NCBI GenBank assembly: GCA_052387255.1
Contig: JBQTJI010000024.1
Location: forward strand, 62,001 to 126,000
Reading direction: 5' to 3'
Length of the DNA: 64,000 bases
Origin: JBBQXK01 sp052387255
GTDB lineage: Bacteria; Pseudomonadota; Alphaproteobacteria; Rhodobacterales; Rhodobacteraceae
Position numbers and translations under genes: made by a program. Positions 1 to 8,408 of this stretch are shown piece by piece. The stretch's first letter is position 1. Every line of letters starts with the position of its first letter. Below the pieces are notes generated by a model. The model worked only from the letters and a program-made list of their open reading frames with translations, made no database searches and was not told the origin of the DNA.

Positions 1-48
1 ACCCGGCCCCCGCTAGGCTTTGCGGGAACGAGCAGGGGGGGCAGCGGC

Positions 49-1053
49 ATGGCACTGACGCAGATGCTGATCAACGACGGCAACGCCGCCGTGGACGAGA
101 TGCTGACCGGCGTGCTGGCCGCGCATGGCCGCCACCTATGGCGGCCCGATCATGCCCCCCGCGCCGTCATCGCCCGCCACGGTCCCCGACCCGGCAAGGT
201 GGCGCTGGTGATCGGCGGCGGGTCGGGGCATGAACCGACGTTTCTCGGCTATGTCGGCAAGGGGCTGGCCGATGCTGCCGCCATCGGCAACGTCTTTGCC
301 TCGCCCCCGCCGCAGCCAGCCGTCGATGCGGCGATGGCGGCGAACGGGGGCGCGGGGGTGCTGTTCATGTACGGCAACTATGCCGGTGACGTGATGAACT
401 TCGACATGGCGACCGAACTGCTGGAAATGGAGGGGATCGAGGCGCGCACCGTGCTGACCACCGACGACATCGCGTCCTCGCCTGACCGGGACAAGCGCCG
501 GGGCGTCGCGGGCAACGTGTTCATCTTCAAGGCGGCAGGCGCGGCAGCGGACCTGATGCTGCCGCTGGACGGGGTCGAGCGCATCGCCCGCCGCGCCAAC
601 GCCCGCACCTTCACCATGGGCGTGGCGCTGTCGTCCTGTTCGCTGCCCCAGACGCGCCGCCCCGGATTTGACCTGCCGGTCGGCGAGATGGAGATCGGCA
701 TGGGCATCCATGGCGAACCCGGCATCCGTCGCGGCCCCCTGCGCAGCGCCGACCAGGTGACCGACGAGATCATGGATGCCCTGCTGGCCGAAATGGGCGC
801 AGCCCCCGGGGACCGCGTGGCGGTGCTGGTCAATTCGCTGGGCGGGACGCCCCTGATGGAACTGTACATCCTGCACGCCCGCGTCGCCGCGCGGCTGGCG
901 CAGGCGCAGTTGCAGGTACATCTGGCACTGGTCGGCCCCTACTGCACGTCGCTGGACATGAAGGGGGCCTCGATCACGCTGATGCATCTGGACGACGACC
1001 TGGCGCGGCTGATCGACCACCCCTGCGACTGCGCGATGTTCCGGGTGGGCTAG
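49..1053 (+). CDS. dhaK: Dihydroxyacetone kinase subunit DhaK (or tetrulose kinase relative)
   Basis: Substrate-binding half of a two-protein dihydroxyacetone-type kinase; the ketose is held covalently as a hemiaminal on an active-site histidine while the partner subunit supplies phosphate. The 334-residue length fits DhaK/Dak1. The N-terminal motif GGGSGHEPTF and the family stretch YGNYAGDVMNFDMA are present. The hemiaminal histidine is His221 within MGIHGEPG (His218 in E. coli DhaK). It starts at an ATG preceded by a G-rich stretch and stops 4 bases before dhaL, so the two are co-transcribed, probably as the end of an operon that begins outside the window. No DhaM is visible here, so whether the phosphate donor is a PTS protein or ATP cannot be decided. 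Erythrulose kinases belong to the same family and are an alternative. Confidence 0.9.
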   Translation: MALTQMLINDGNAAVDEMLTGVLAAHGRHLWRPDHAPRAVIARHGPRPGKVALVIGGGSGHEPTFLGYVGKGLADAAAIGNVFASPPPQPAVDAAMAANGGAGVLFMYGNYAGDVMNFDMATELLEMEGIEARTVLTTDDIASSPDRDKRRGVAGNVFIFKAAGAAADLMLPLDGVERIARRANARTFTMGVALSSCSLPQTRRPGFDLPVGEMEIGMGIHGEPGIRRGPLRSADQVTDEIMDALLAEMGAAPGDRVAVLVNSLGGTPLMELYILHARVAARLAQAQLQVHLALVGPYCTSLDMKGASITLMHLDDDLARLIDHPCDCAMFRVG

Positions 1054-1057
1054 TCAC

Positions 1058-1663
1058 ATGGATTTCACCACCGACGACCTGCGCGCCCTGTTCGATGCCT
1101 TTGCCGCCCGCATGGCGGCCGAGCGGGATGCCCTGTGCGCGCTCGACGGGGCCATCGGCGACGGCGACCATGGCATTGCCATGGAACAGGGGATGCAGGC
1201 GGCGGCGCTTGCGGCACGCGCCGCCGGGGATGGCCTGCATGACATCTTCAATGCGGCTGCCAAGGCGTTCCTCAACGCCGTCGGGGCGTCGTCGGGGCCG
1301 CTTTACGCTACGGCGCTATTGCGCGCGGGCAAGGTCGCGGGACCGGGGTCTGCCATGCCCCGCGACGGGCTGCGCCACATGATCGCCGCCATGGCCGAAG
1401 GCATCGCACAGCGCGGCAAGGCGGTGCCGGGGCAGAAGACCATGCTCGACGCCTGGTCGCCCGCCGCCACTGCCGCGCTGGCCGGTGCCGCGCCCGCCGC
1501 AATCCTCGACGCCGCACGTCAGGGGGCCGAGGCCACCCGCACCATGCCTGCCACGATGGGCCGCGCCGCGCGTCTGGGCGACCGCGCCCTGGGCCACCCC
1601 GACCCCGGCGCGGTATCGGCAGCGATGCTGGTCCAGGCGATCACTGACGCGATGCAGGGATAG
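1058..1663 (+). CDS. dhaL: Dihydroxyacetone kinase subunit DhaL
   Basis: Nucleotide-binding, phosphoryl-transferring partner of DhaK. The 201 residues match DhaL in length. The three Mg-nucleotide aspartates are visible as Asp30, Asp35 and Asp37 in the GDGDHG region, the same numbering as E. coli DhaL. ASSGPLY and the PGQKTMLDA segment are also characteristic. It follows dhaK directly and converges on the WaaA-like gene with only 3 bases between the stop codons, so the transcripts must overlap. Whether it works with ADP/PTS or with ATP is not shown by the sequence. Confidence 0.9.
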   Translation: MDFTTDDLRALFDAFAARMAAERDALCALDGAIGDGDHGIAMEQGMQAAALAARAAGDGLHDIFNAAAKAFLNAVGASSGPLYATALLRAGKVAGPGSAMPRDGLRHMIAAMAEGIAQRGKAVPGQKTMLDAWSPAATAALAGAAPAAILDAARQGAEATRTMPATMGRAARLGDRALGHPDPGAVSAAMLVQAITDAMQG

Positions 1664-1666
1664 CGC

Positions 1667-2875
1667 TCAGCCCCGGCTTGTGGCCACATGGTCGCGCAGC
1701 AGTGCCAGTACACGGTCGGTCACCTCGGCCCCTTCGGACGTCACGGCCCAGGCCGCCTGCGCCAGACGCGCGGCGCGGTCGGGGGCCAGCAGTTCGGCCA
1801 GCGTTGCGGCCAGATCGGCCGCCGACCCCACCAGCGCCGCCGCCTGCGCCGCCGCCAGCCGCCCGATGATGCTGCCCCAGGCTCCGCTGCGCGGCCCGTG
1901 GACCAGCGCGGACCCCAGGGCCGCCGGGGCCAGCGGGCTGATCCGGCAACCCGGTGCGCTGAGCGAACCGCCCAGATAGGTGACCGGGGCCAGCCGGTAC
2001 CACAGCCCGTATTCGGCGGCGGTATCGGCGATGTAGACATGGGTTTCCTCGCCGGGTTCCTCTTCGGCACCGCGCCGCGCGACGGTCCAGCCCTCGACCT
2101 GTTCCATCTGCTCGGCCAGGGGGCCTGCGCGTTCGGGGTCTTCCGGCACCACGATCAGCAAGAGCCGGTGCGACAGCCGCAACAGCGCCCGGTGCGCGGC
2201 GATGACGATGGCCTCTTCGGGCGCGGGCAGACCCGCCGCCAGCCAGACCGGGCGGCTGGCCAGGGCGCGGGCCAGGGCCGCACGCTCGGCCTCGGTGCAG
2301 GGCAGGGCCGCCGAGGGCAGTTCCATCCGCCCCGCCGCGAACACCCGCGCAGGGACGGCCCCGGCCCGCCGGAACCCGCGCGCCGCAGGTTCGTCCAGCG
2401 CCAGGACCTGGCGGAACTCGGCCAGAAGGCCGCGCACCAGCCCCGGCCACCACCCTTCGCGCCCCCGCATCACATAGGGTTCGCGCCCTTCGACGATCAT
2501 CATCGGAATGCCGCGATCCAGCGCCGCATGCACCAGGGCGGGGCGCAGTTCCCCTTCGGCGATGACCCCCGCATCGGGGTGCCAGTGATCCAGAAACGCC
2601 CGGACTTCCGCAGGCGAATCGGGTGGGGGCAGATCGGTCACAAGGCCGCGCGGCAGCGGATCGGGCAACAGGGCCGGTGACGTCAACAGAACCGCCACCC
2701 CGTCGGCCCCCGCCAGCAGCCGCCGCGCCAGCGCCACCAGCGGGCGCTGCGCGTCGGGCGTGGGCGCGTGCAGCCACACCAGCCGTCCCGCAGGCCTGGC
2801 TGTACGGACCGGCACCGGGCCCTGCGCGGCGGGGGCCCGCAGGTTGTAGAGCGTCAGTCCGAGGGAATAGGACAT
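1667..2875 (-). CDS. Divergent Kdo transferase (WaaA/KdtA-like, GT30)
   Basis: Resembles WaaA, which moves Kdo from CMP-Kdo to lipid A precursor at the inner membrane. Matching segments, in order, are VWLHAPTPDAQ near the N-terminus (family: WxHAxSxGE), AEGELRPAL (family: ExELWPN), and YIADTAAEYGLWYRLAPVTYLGGSL followed by the C-terminal sugar-nucleotide region. The usual GGHNPLEPA motif is replaced by GCRISPLAPA, which loses the His-Asn pair and the glutamate normally thought to contact CMP-Kdo. Length is 402 residues, slightly short. It lies 14 bases downstream of the DUF4170 gene. It may be a specialised or impaired transferase, or a second copy beside a canonical waaA elsewhere in the genome. 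Confidence 0.72.
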   Translation of the reverse strand: MSYSLGLTLYNLRAPAAQGPVPVRTARPAGRLVWLHAPTPDAQRPLVALARRLLAGADGVAVLLTSPALLPDPLPRGLVTDLPPPDSPAEVRAFLDHWHPDAGVIAEGELRPALVHAALDRGIPMMIVEGREPYVMRGREGWWPGLVRGLLAEFRQVLALDEPAARGFRRAGAVPARVFAAGRMELPSAALPCTEAERAALARALASRPVWLAAGLPAPEEAIVIAAHRALLRLSHRLLLIVVPEDPERAGPLAEQMEQVEGWTVARRGAEEEPGEETHVYIADTAAEYGLWYRLAPVTYLGGSLSAPGCRISPLAPAALGSALVHGPRSGAWGSIIGRLAAAQAAALVGSAADLAATLAELLAPDRAARLAQAAWAVTSEGAEVTDRVLALLRDHVATSRG

Positions 2876-2889
2876 GGACGGGCGCGGCC

Positions 2890-3135
2890 CTAGCGGCCGA
2901 ACTCCACGGCCGGCGAGGTGGCCTGCTCCTCGTCCCGCAGGCGGTGGATGTGGGCGATGAAGTACCGCATGTGGGCATCATCGACGGTGCGCTGCGCCTC
3001 GGCCTTCCAGGCGGCATGGGCGGCGGCATAGTTCGGGAACATCCCGACGATGTGGATCTGGTCGGGATCCTTGAACGTGGTCGAACCGGGATCGACCAAC
3101 TCTCCGCCGAAGACGAGGTGCAGGCGTTGGGTCAT
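2890..3135 (-). CDS. DUF4170 domain protein
   Basis: A small 81-residue protein of the alphaproteobacterial DUF4170 family, recognised from HLVFGGELVDP at the N-terminus and GMFPNYAAAHAAWKAEAQRTVDDAHMRY in the middle. The function is unknown. There is no signal peptide or membrane segment. In related genomes, as I recall, it sits next to waaA as it does here, which suggests an accessory role in lipopolysaccharide synthesis. The ATG start has a weak AGG-containing ribosome site, and the gene ends 14 bases before the WaaA-like gene. Confidence 0.8.
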   Translation of the reverse strand: MTQRLHLVFGGELVDPGSTTFKDPDQIHIVGMFPNYAAAHAAWKAEAQRTVDDAHMRYFIAHIHRLRDEEQATSPAVEFGR

Positions 3136-3187
3136 CGGGAAACCTCGTGAACAGGGCTGCGGCAGCCTAGCCGAAGGGCAGGGGCGG

Positions 3188-4459
3188 TCAAGCGGCGCAA
3201 GGCTGCCGTTCGGCCACCAGGCCCGACGGTCCCGCCGCGCCGATCCGCACCGTCATCAGCGCGCCTTCCGGCTGGGCATCGGCAAAGGCCACTTCGGTGA
3301 AATCCTCGCACCGGCCCAGATGCGGCCCTTCGGTCAGCACGGTCTGCGCAGTACCGACGCGGGCCGCGAGGTGTCGCGCCAGTGCCGCCTCGCCCGCCGC
3401 CCGCAACCGCGCTGCCCGGTCGCGGATCACCGGCCCCGGCAGTTGTGGCATCCGCGCGGCGGGCGTGCCCAAGCGCCGCGAATAGGGAAAGACGTGCAGA
3501 AATGTCAGCCCGCAGTCCTGCACCAGCGCCAGGCTGTCGCCGAAATGCGCCTCGGTCTCGGTCGGGAAACCGGCGATGATGTCGGCCCCAAACACGATGC
3601 CGGGCCGCAGGGCGCGCGCCGACTCGCAGAACCGGACCGCGTCGTCGCGAAGGTGCCGACGCTTCATCCGTTTCAGGATCAGGTCCGACCCGTGCTGCAG
3701 GGACAGGTGCAGATGCGGCATCAGGCGAGGCTCGGTGGCGATGGCCTCCAACAGCCGGTCGTCCGCCTCGATGCTGTCGATCGAACTGATGCGCAGTCGG
3801 GCCAAGTCCGGCACCAACCGCAAGAGCCGCAGCACCAGGTCGCCCAGCCGGGGCGTACCCGGCAGGTCGGCCCCCCAGGACGTCAGGTCCACCCCCGTCA
3901 GCACCACCTCGTTGAACCCCCGGTCGCGCAGGCGCTTGACCTGATCGACCACCACGCCCGCAGGCACCGACCGCGAATTGCCCCGGCCGTAAGGTATGAT
4001 GCAGAAGGTGCAGCGGTGGTCGCAGCCGTTCTGCACCTGGACATAGGCCCGGTGCCGCCCGAAACCGTCGATCAGGTGCCCGGCGGTTTCACGCACCGAC
4101 AGGATGTCGTCCACCTGCACCCGCTCGGTCGTGCCGATCAGGTCGGGAACCATCGCGGCCCAGGTCGCGGCTTTCATCTTTTCGGTGTTGCCGATGACGC
4201 GGGTGACTTCGGGCATGGCCGCGAAGGTTTCGGGTTCGGTCTGCGCCGCGCAGCCGGTGACGATCACCGGTGCGCCGGGGTTTTCGCGCGACAGGCGGCG
4301 GATTTCCTGCCTGGACTTGCGCACCGCCTCGGCGGTCACGGCGCAGGTGTTCACCACCACCGCCCCCTGCACCCCGGCGGCAACCGCCAGTTCCCGCATC
4401 GCCTCGGTTTCATAGGCGTTCAGGCGGCAGCCGAGTGTCGCAAAGACCGGCGCGTTCAT
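3188..4459 (-). CDS. mtaB: tRNA t6A37 methylthiotransferase MtaB
   Basis: Radical-SAM enzyme that converts t6A at position 37 of ANN-decoding tRNAs to ms2t6A. Three cysteines of the N-terminal UPF0004 domain are seen in TLGCRLN, VVNTCAVT and VTGCAAQ. They bind the auxiliary [4Fe-4S] cluster. The radical-SAM motif CDHRCTFC follows at about residue 150. The protein is 423 residues long. The start chosen is the ATG at 4459 that overlaps the dapF stop as ATGA; an open frame extends 29 codons further upstream into dapF but carries no family sequence. Coupled to dapF, as in many Rhodobacterales. Confidence 0.92.
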   Translation of the reverse strand: MNAPVFATLGCRLNAYETEAMRELAVAAGVQGAVVVNTCAVTAEAVRKSRQEIRRLSRENPGAPVIVTGCAAQTEPETFAAMPEVTRVIGNTEKMKAATWAAMVPDLIGTTERVQVDDILSVRETAGHLIDGFGRHRAYVQVQNGCDHRCTFCIIPYGRGNSRSVPAGVVVDQVKRLRDRGFNEVVLTGVDLTSWGADLPGTPRLGDLVLRLLRLVPDLARLRISSIDSIEADDRLLEAIATEPRLMPHLHLSLQHGSDLILKRMKRRHLRDDAVRFCESARALRPGIVFGADIIAGFPTETEAHFGDSLALVQDCGLTFLHVFPYSRRLGTPAARMPQLPGPVIRDRAARLRAAGEAALARHLAARVGTAQTVLTEGPHLGRCEDFTEVAFADAQPEGALMTVRIGAAGPSGLVAERQPCAA

Positions 4460-5295
4460 GCCAGTGCCGCCAGATACGCGGGCGTCAGCCAGCCGTCGAA
4501 CGCGTGCGCCACCGGCCCGGTCAGCCAGACACCATCGCCGCGCCAATCCACCTGCAGTTCACCGCCGTCGGCCCGTACCGTCACCTGCCGACCGCCAAGC
4601 CCCCGCAGATGGGCCGCCACTGCCACCGCACAAGCCCCCGACCCGCAGGCCAGCGTGACGCCCGTGCCCCGCTCCCACACCCGCATGCGCAGCGTGCCGG
4701 GCACCGTCACCGAGACGTATTCCACGTTCGTCCGCTCGGGGAACAGCGGGTCATGCTCGACCCCCGGCCCCAGCGTGGTCAGGGCGACCGCTTCGGCGTC
4801 GGCCACGAAGTGCACCACATGGGGATTGCCCATCCCGACCGCCACCGGATCGCCCGCCAGTGGCAGATGCAAGGGATCGACCGACCGTGCCAGCGGCACC
4901 TCGTGCCACGCCAGCTGCGGCGCGCCCATGTTCACCCACACCTGTTGGCCCCGCCGCTCCGCCAGCAGCAACCCCCGCGCCGTGCGGATGGACAGCGCAT
5001 CGCGTCCCGTCTCGGCCATCACCGTCTGCGCGACGCAGCGCGTGGCATTGCCGCAGGCCCCGGCCATCGTGCCGTCCGCGTTCCAGAAGTCGAGGGTCAG
5101 GTCCGCCCCCGCCCCGTCGCGCAGTTCGGCCAGCTGGTCGAACCCCACGCCCCGGTGCCGGTCGCCAAGAGCACGCGCCAAGGCAGCCGTGACCTGCGCC
5201 CCGCCCCGCCCGCGCGAGTCGATCACGACGAAATCGTTGCCTGCGCCATGCATCTTGGCAAAGGGCAGGCGGCCTTGGGGGGTCATCCGGTTCAT
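4456..5295 (-). CDS. dapF: Diaminopimelate epimerase
   Basis: Interconverts LL- and meso-diaminopimelate for lysine and peptidoglycan synthesis, in the cytoplasm and without a cofactor. The two catalytic cysteines lie in GACGNATRC (about residue 80) and ACGSGACAV (about residue 220). The substrate-binding opening KMHGAGNDFVV is at residues 14-24. At 279 residues it has the normal length. First gene of a two-gene unit with mtaB (ATGA overlap). Its promoter must lie in the 109-base gap shared with the divergent tRNA-Lys gene. Confidence 0.96.
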   Translation of the reverse strand: MNRMTPQGRLPFAKMHGAGNDFVVIDSRGRGGAQVTAALARALGDRHRGVGFDQLAELRDGAGADLTLDFWNADGTMAGACGNATRCVAQTVMAETGRDALSIRTARGLLLAERRGQQVWVNMGAPQLAWHEVPLARSVDPLHLPLAGDPVAVGMGNPHVVHFVADAEAVALTTLGPGVEHDPLFPERTNVEYVSVTVPGTLRMRVWERGTGVTLACGSGACAVAVAAHLRGLGGRQVTVRADGGELQVDWRGDGVWLTGPVAHAFDGWLTPAYLAALA

Positions 5296-5361
5296 GGCGC
5301 GACGCCTTACGCCCTTTCGCGGGGTTTTTCCAGATGCGCCCGGACCCTTGGGGTTTTCCCC

Positions 5362-5390
5362 TTGACCCTGCCGGACAACCTTTCTAGGAA
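5362..5390 (+). promoter_or_regulatory. Predicted sigma-70 promoter of tRNA-Lys
   Basis: TTGACC at 5362-5367, a 17-base spacer, and TAGGAA at 5385-5390. This would start transcription near 5397, a few bases before the mature tRNA 5' end at 5405. The -35 match is good and the -10 match is modest. Prediction by eye only. Confidence 0.45.
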
Positions 5391-5404
5391 CCGGGCCTGT
5401 CGTG

Positions 5405-5480
5405 GGGCCGGTAGCTCAGTTGGTAGAGCAGGTGACTTTTAATCACCGGGTCACAGGTTCGAATCCTGTCCGGCTCACCA
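5405..5480 (+). tRNA. tRNA-Lys (anticodon TTT)
   Basis: A 76-nucleotide cloverleaf. The acceptor stem GGGCCGG pairs with CCGGCTC (one G-T pair). The D arm contains AGCTCAGTTGGTAGAGC. The anticodon loop is CTTTTAA, giving anticodon TTT. The T arm carries GGTTCGAATCC, and the 3' CCA is encoded. No second tRNA gene was seen nearby. The downstream edge is 8 bases from the convergent nagA stop. Confidence 0.97.
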
Positions 5481-5488
5481 TCGACACC

Positions 5489-6622
5489 CTACGGCAGAAC
5501 CGGCACACCGCCGCGCCAGACTGCCCGCAGGGCCAGCCCGTCATCCAGATGCACCATGTCCGCCGCGCGTCCCGGTGCAAGGTGACCGTGGCTGTCCTGC
5601 AACCCCATCACCCCTGCGGGCACCGAGGTGGCCATGGCCAGCGCGCGAGCCGACGCGACGCCCACCTCGCGCACCAGCACGGCCACCGCCCGGTCAAGCG
5701 TCAGATCCGCCCCTGCAAGCGTGCCATCCTGCAATGTCAGGCGGCCCCCGGCCCGCAGGATGCGCCGCCCGCCCAGCACCAGGTCGGTCGCATCCGTGCC
5801 CGCGACGCCCATGCAGTCCGACACCAGGAAAATTCCGTCGGCCCGCGCCGCCAGCGCCACCCGCATCGTCGCGGGGGCGACGTGCAGCCCATCGGCGATC
5901 AGCCCCGCCGCCAGCGATCCGGTCAGCACGGCACCGACCAGCCCCGGCTCGCGGTTGCCGAGCGGGCTCATGGCGTTGAACAGATGCGTGGCGCAGCGGG
6001 CCCCGGCGGCGATGGCGCGAAAGGCGGTCGCGGCATCGCAATCGCTGTGCCCCAGGCTGACGACCACCCCCGCCGCCGCCAGACGCCCGATCTGGTCCGG
6101 CGTCACCGCCTCGGGGGCGACGGTCAGCATCAGCGCGGGCAGGGCCGCCGCCGCGTCCAGCAGGCGGGCAAGGTCGGCCTCGTCCATCGGGCGGATCAGC
6201 GCGGGGTCGTGTGCGCCCTTGCGGCGGGGGTCCAGATGCGGACCCTCCAGATGCAGGCCCAGGAAACCCGGCGTGCCCTTGGCCGCGACCCCGGCAGCGA
6301 TCACCCGCGCGGTCGCCTCGGGCGTGTCGGTGATGAGGGTGGGCAGAATGCCGGTCGCCCCGAGACGGGCCTGCACGTCGCACAGTGCCGCCAGTCTTGT
6401 GGCATCCGCCGACCCGTCCACCTGCCATCCGCCACCACCGTTGACCTGCAGGTCGATGAAGCCGGGGGCCAGGATGCCGCCCGGCAAGCGCACGACGTCC
6501 CCTGCGGTTGCGTCACCGGCGGGAACGATGCCCTGCACCACCCCGCCCTCGACCACCAGCGCGGCACCTCGGTGCAGCACCGTGCCGTCGAACACGTCCG
6601 CCCCGGCATAGACCTGCGGCAT
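5489..6622 (-). CDS. nagA: N-acetylglucosamine-6-phosphate deacetylase
   Basis: Removes the acetyl group of GlcNAc-6-phosphate to give glucosamine-6-phosphate. An amidohydrolase-fold enzyme of 377 residues. Metal and substrate motifs are visible: PGFIDLQVNGGGG near residue 55, HLEGPHLDPRRKGAH near residue 125, SLGHSDCDA, and ATHLFNAMSPLGNREPG. It is the last gene of nagK-nagR-SIS-nagA. A GTG at 6625 overlaps the upstream stop as GTGA, and the ATG at 6622 abuts it; I chose the ATG, and either implies translational coupling. Confidence 0.93.
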   Translation of the reverse strand: MPQVYAGADVFDGTVLHRGAALVVEGGVVQGIVPAGDATAGDVVRLPGGILAPGFIDLQVNGGGGWQVDGSADATRLAALCDVQARLGATGILPTLITDTPEATARVIAAGVAAKGTPGFLGLHLEGPHLDPRRKGAHDPALIRPMDEADLARLLDAAAALPALMLTVAPEAVTPDQIGRLAAAGVVVSLGHSDCDAATAFRAIAAGARCATHLFNAMSPLGNREPGLVGAVLTGSLAAGLIADGLHVAPATMRVALAARADGIFLVSDCMGVAGTDATDLVLGGRRILRAGGRLTLQDGTLAGADLTLDRAVAVLVREVGVASARALAMATSVPAGVMGLQDSHGHLAPGRAADMVHLDDGLALRAVWRGGVPVLP

Positions 6623-7647
6623 CACACTGTCTCCGTCACCTTGCGCAGATGCGGCGGCGTGTCGGGGTCGAAGCCGCGCGCGCGGGCCAGCCGTTCCACC
6701 GTCGCGTACCAGGTCACCGCCAGCACCAGCGGAGCCACCAGCGGATGCAGCCCCTCGACCGAGGGCAGCGTCACCGCCCCCGCCGCCTGCCCGCCGGTCA
6801 GGAACACCTGCGCGCCCTGAGCCGTCAGCCGCTCGGCCGTGGCGATCACCTGCGGAAGGGCGGCGTCCCCGACCCCCAGCGCCAGCACCGGAAAGGCCGC
6901 CTGCACGATGGCCGAAGGCCCGTGCAGCACCTCTGCGGCCGAAAACGATTCGGCATGCAGGCCGCAGACTTCCTTCCCCTTCAGCGCCGCTTCGGCGGCG
7001 ATGGCAAAGGCAGGGCCGCGACCCAGCACATAGAACGATCCCGCCGTCGCCAGCCGGTCGGCCAATGGCGACCAGTCCAGCGCCACAGCCTCCGCCAGGG
7101 CGCGCGGCAGGTCGGCCAGCGCGCGGCGCAGCCCGTCATCCTCTTGCCATTCCGCCAGCAGCGCCAGCCCGGCCAGCACCGAGGTGACAAAGGTCTTGGT
7201 CGCCGCCACGCTGTGCTCGACCCCCGCCGCCAGCGGCAGGCAATGCGCCGACCCCTTCGCCAGCGGGCTGTCCGCGTGGTTCGTGATGGCGATGGTCAGC
7301 GCCCCGCCCGACCCAGCCGCCTGCATCATCTCGACGATGTCCGGGCTTTGCCCCGATTGCGAAATCCCGACGCACCCGGCCCGCCCAAGCCGCAGCGGGC
7401 GGCGGTAGATCGAGGCGATGGACGGCCCGACCGAGGCCACGGGGACGCCTGCCAGCAGTTCCACGGCATACTTCAGATAGGTCGCCGCATGATCCGACGA
7501 CCCCCGCGCCACCGTGACCAGCAAGGCCGGGTCCAGCCCCTGCAGCGCAGCGGCAGCCCCGGCCACCGCGCCGGACGAGCGGTCCATGAACCGCGCCGCA
7601 ACCTCGGGAATCTCGGCCACTTCGCGGGCCATGTGCGATTGCGTCAT
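6622..7647 (-). CDS. SIS-domain glucosamine-6-phosphate deaminase (NagB-II/AgaS type)
   Basis: Two tandem sugar-isomerase (SIS) domains without the glutaminase domain of GlmS, 341 residues. SIS motifs are VARGSSDHAATYLKYA near residue 50, GISQSGQSPDIVEMM near residue 95 and SVAATKTFVTSVLAGLAL near residue 145, followed by a second domain with VLGRGPAFAIAAEAALKGKE. This is the architecture of NagB-II enzymes that convert glucosamine-6-phosphate to fructose-6-phosphate plus ammonia. Position between nagR and nagA supports that role, and no classical NagB is present. A different amino-sugar phosphate as substrate is possible. Confidence 0.87.
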   Translation of the reverse strand: MTQSHMAREVAEIPEVAARFMDRSSGAVAGAAAALQGLDPALLVTVARGSSDHAATYLKYAVELLAGVPVASVGPSIASIYRRPLRLGRAGCVGISQSGQSPDIVEMMQAAGSGGALTIAITNHADSPLAKGSAHCLPLAAGVEHSVAATKTFVTSVLAGLALLAEWQEDDGLRRALADLPRALAEAVALDWSPLADRLATAGSFYVLGRGPAFAIAAEAALKGKEVCGLHAESFSAAEVLHGPSAIVQAAFPVLALGVGDAALPQVIATAERLTAQGAQVFLTGGQAAGAVTLPSVEGLHPLVAPLVLAVTWYATVERLARARGFDPDTPPHLRKVTETV

Positions 7648-8408
7648 GGGTCTTTCCTTTCGGGTTCCGGTCCCAGCGTCAGCTCGACCGCAAAATCATA
7701 GGCATCGCCCCGGTAGAGCGAGCGTGTGAACTCCACCACCCGGCCACTGGCCAGATAGCCGATCCGTTCGATCTTCAGGCCCGCGACACCGGGGGCGACG
7801 CCCAGAAGCTCGGCATCGCGCGCGCCCACGTTAGCCGCCGAGATCCGCTGCACCGCCCGGACGGGCCGCATGCCCCGCGCCTGCATCACGGCGTACAGCG
7901 AGGTGTCGACCGCCATCGGATCGGGCAGCACCGACAGGGGCAGCGAGGCACGCTCGATCGCCAGGGGCACCCCATCCGACCGCCGCACCCGCTCGATCCG
8001 GGCCACGCGGTCACCTGCGCCAAGGCCTAGGGCCATCACTTCTTCCGGTGCGGGCGAGTGGATCGCGCGGCTCAGCCACACCGATTCGACGCTGCGCCCG
8101 CGCCGCGCCATGTCCTCGGTGAAGGATGTCAGCAGCGACAGCGCCTGTTCCAGCCGCTCGACCCGTGCGGCAACGAAGGTGCCCGATCCGCGCCGCTGCA
8201 CCAGCAGCCCTTCGGCCACCAGCGCCTGCACGGCCTTGCGCACGGTCACGCGGCTGAGGCCCGTCATCGTGGCCAGGTCACGCTCGGGCGGCAGGCTGTC
8301 GCCGGGTTTCAGATGCCCGCTGCCGACGGCCTCGGCGATGCGGCGTTGCAGTTGCAGGTACAATGGCCCGCTGTCGCGAAACGTCTCGGGTGCGAAGAGC
8401 TCGTTCAT
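7644..8408 (-). CDS. nagR: GntR/HutC-family amino-sugar regulator (NagR-like)
   Basis: A 254-residue repressor-type regulator. The N-terminal winged helix spans about residues 10-75 and includes YLQLQRRIAE, PPERDLATMTGLSRVTVRKAVQAL and the wing RRGSGTFVA. A UTRA effector-binding domain follows, typical of regulators that sense phosphorylated amino sugars such as GlcNAc-6-P. The start is the ATG overlapping the nagK stop (ATGA); an open frame extending 29 codons upstream into nagK is ignored. Being inside the nag operon it probably regulates itself and the divergent murQ-ABC operon through the direct-repeat sites at 9257-9274 and 9350-9367. Confidence 0.88.
   Translation of the reverse strand: MNELFAPETFRDSGPLYLQLQRRIAEAVGSGHLKPGDSLPPERDLATMTGLSRVTVRKAVQALVAEGLLVQRRGSGTFVAARVERLEQALSLLTSFTEDMARRGRSVESVWLSRAIHSPAPEEVMALGLGAGDRVARIERVRRSDGVPLAIERASLPLSVLPDPMAVDTSLYAVMQARGMRPVRAVQRISAANVGARDAELLGVAPGVAGLKIERIGYLASGRVVEFTRSLYRGDAYDFAVELTLGPEPERKDP

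Noticed and set aside
3050..5365. Very long plus-strand open frame opposite mtaB and dapF
   Set aside because: It is the antisense shadow of two well-recognised genes; its translation is rich in Arg, Pro and Ala and has no family motif. The same applies to long frames such as 18971-20617, 20533-22500, 26108-28075 and 58812-61898.
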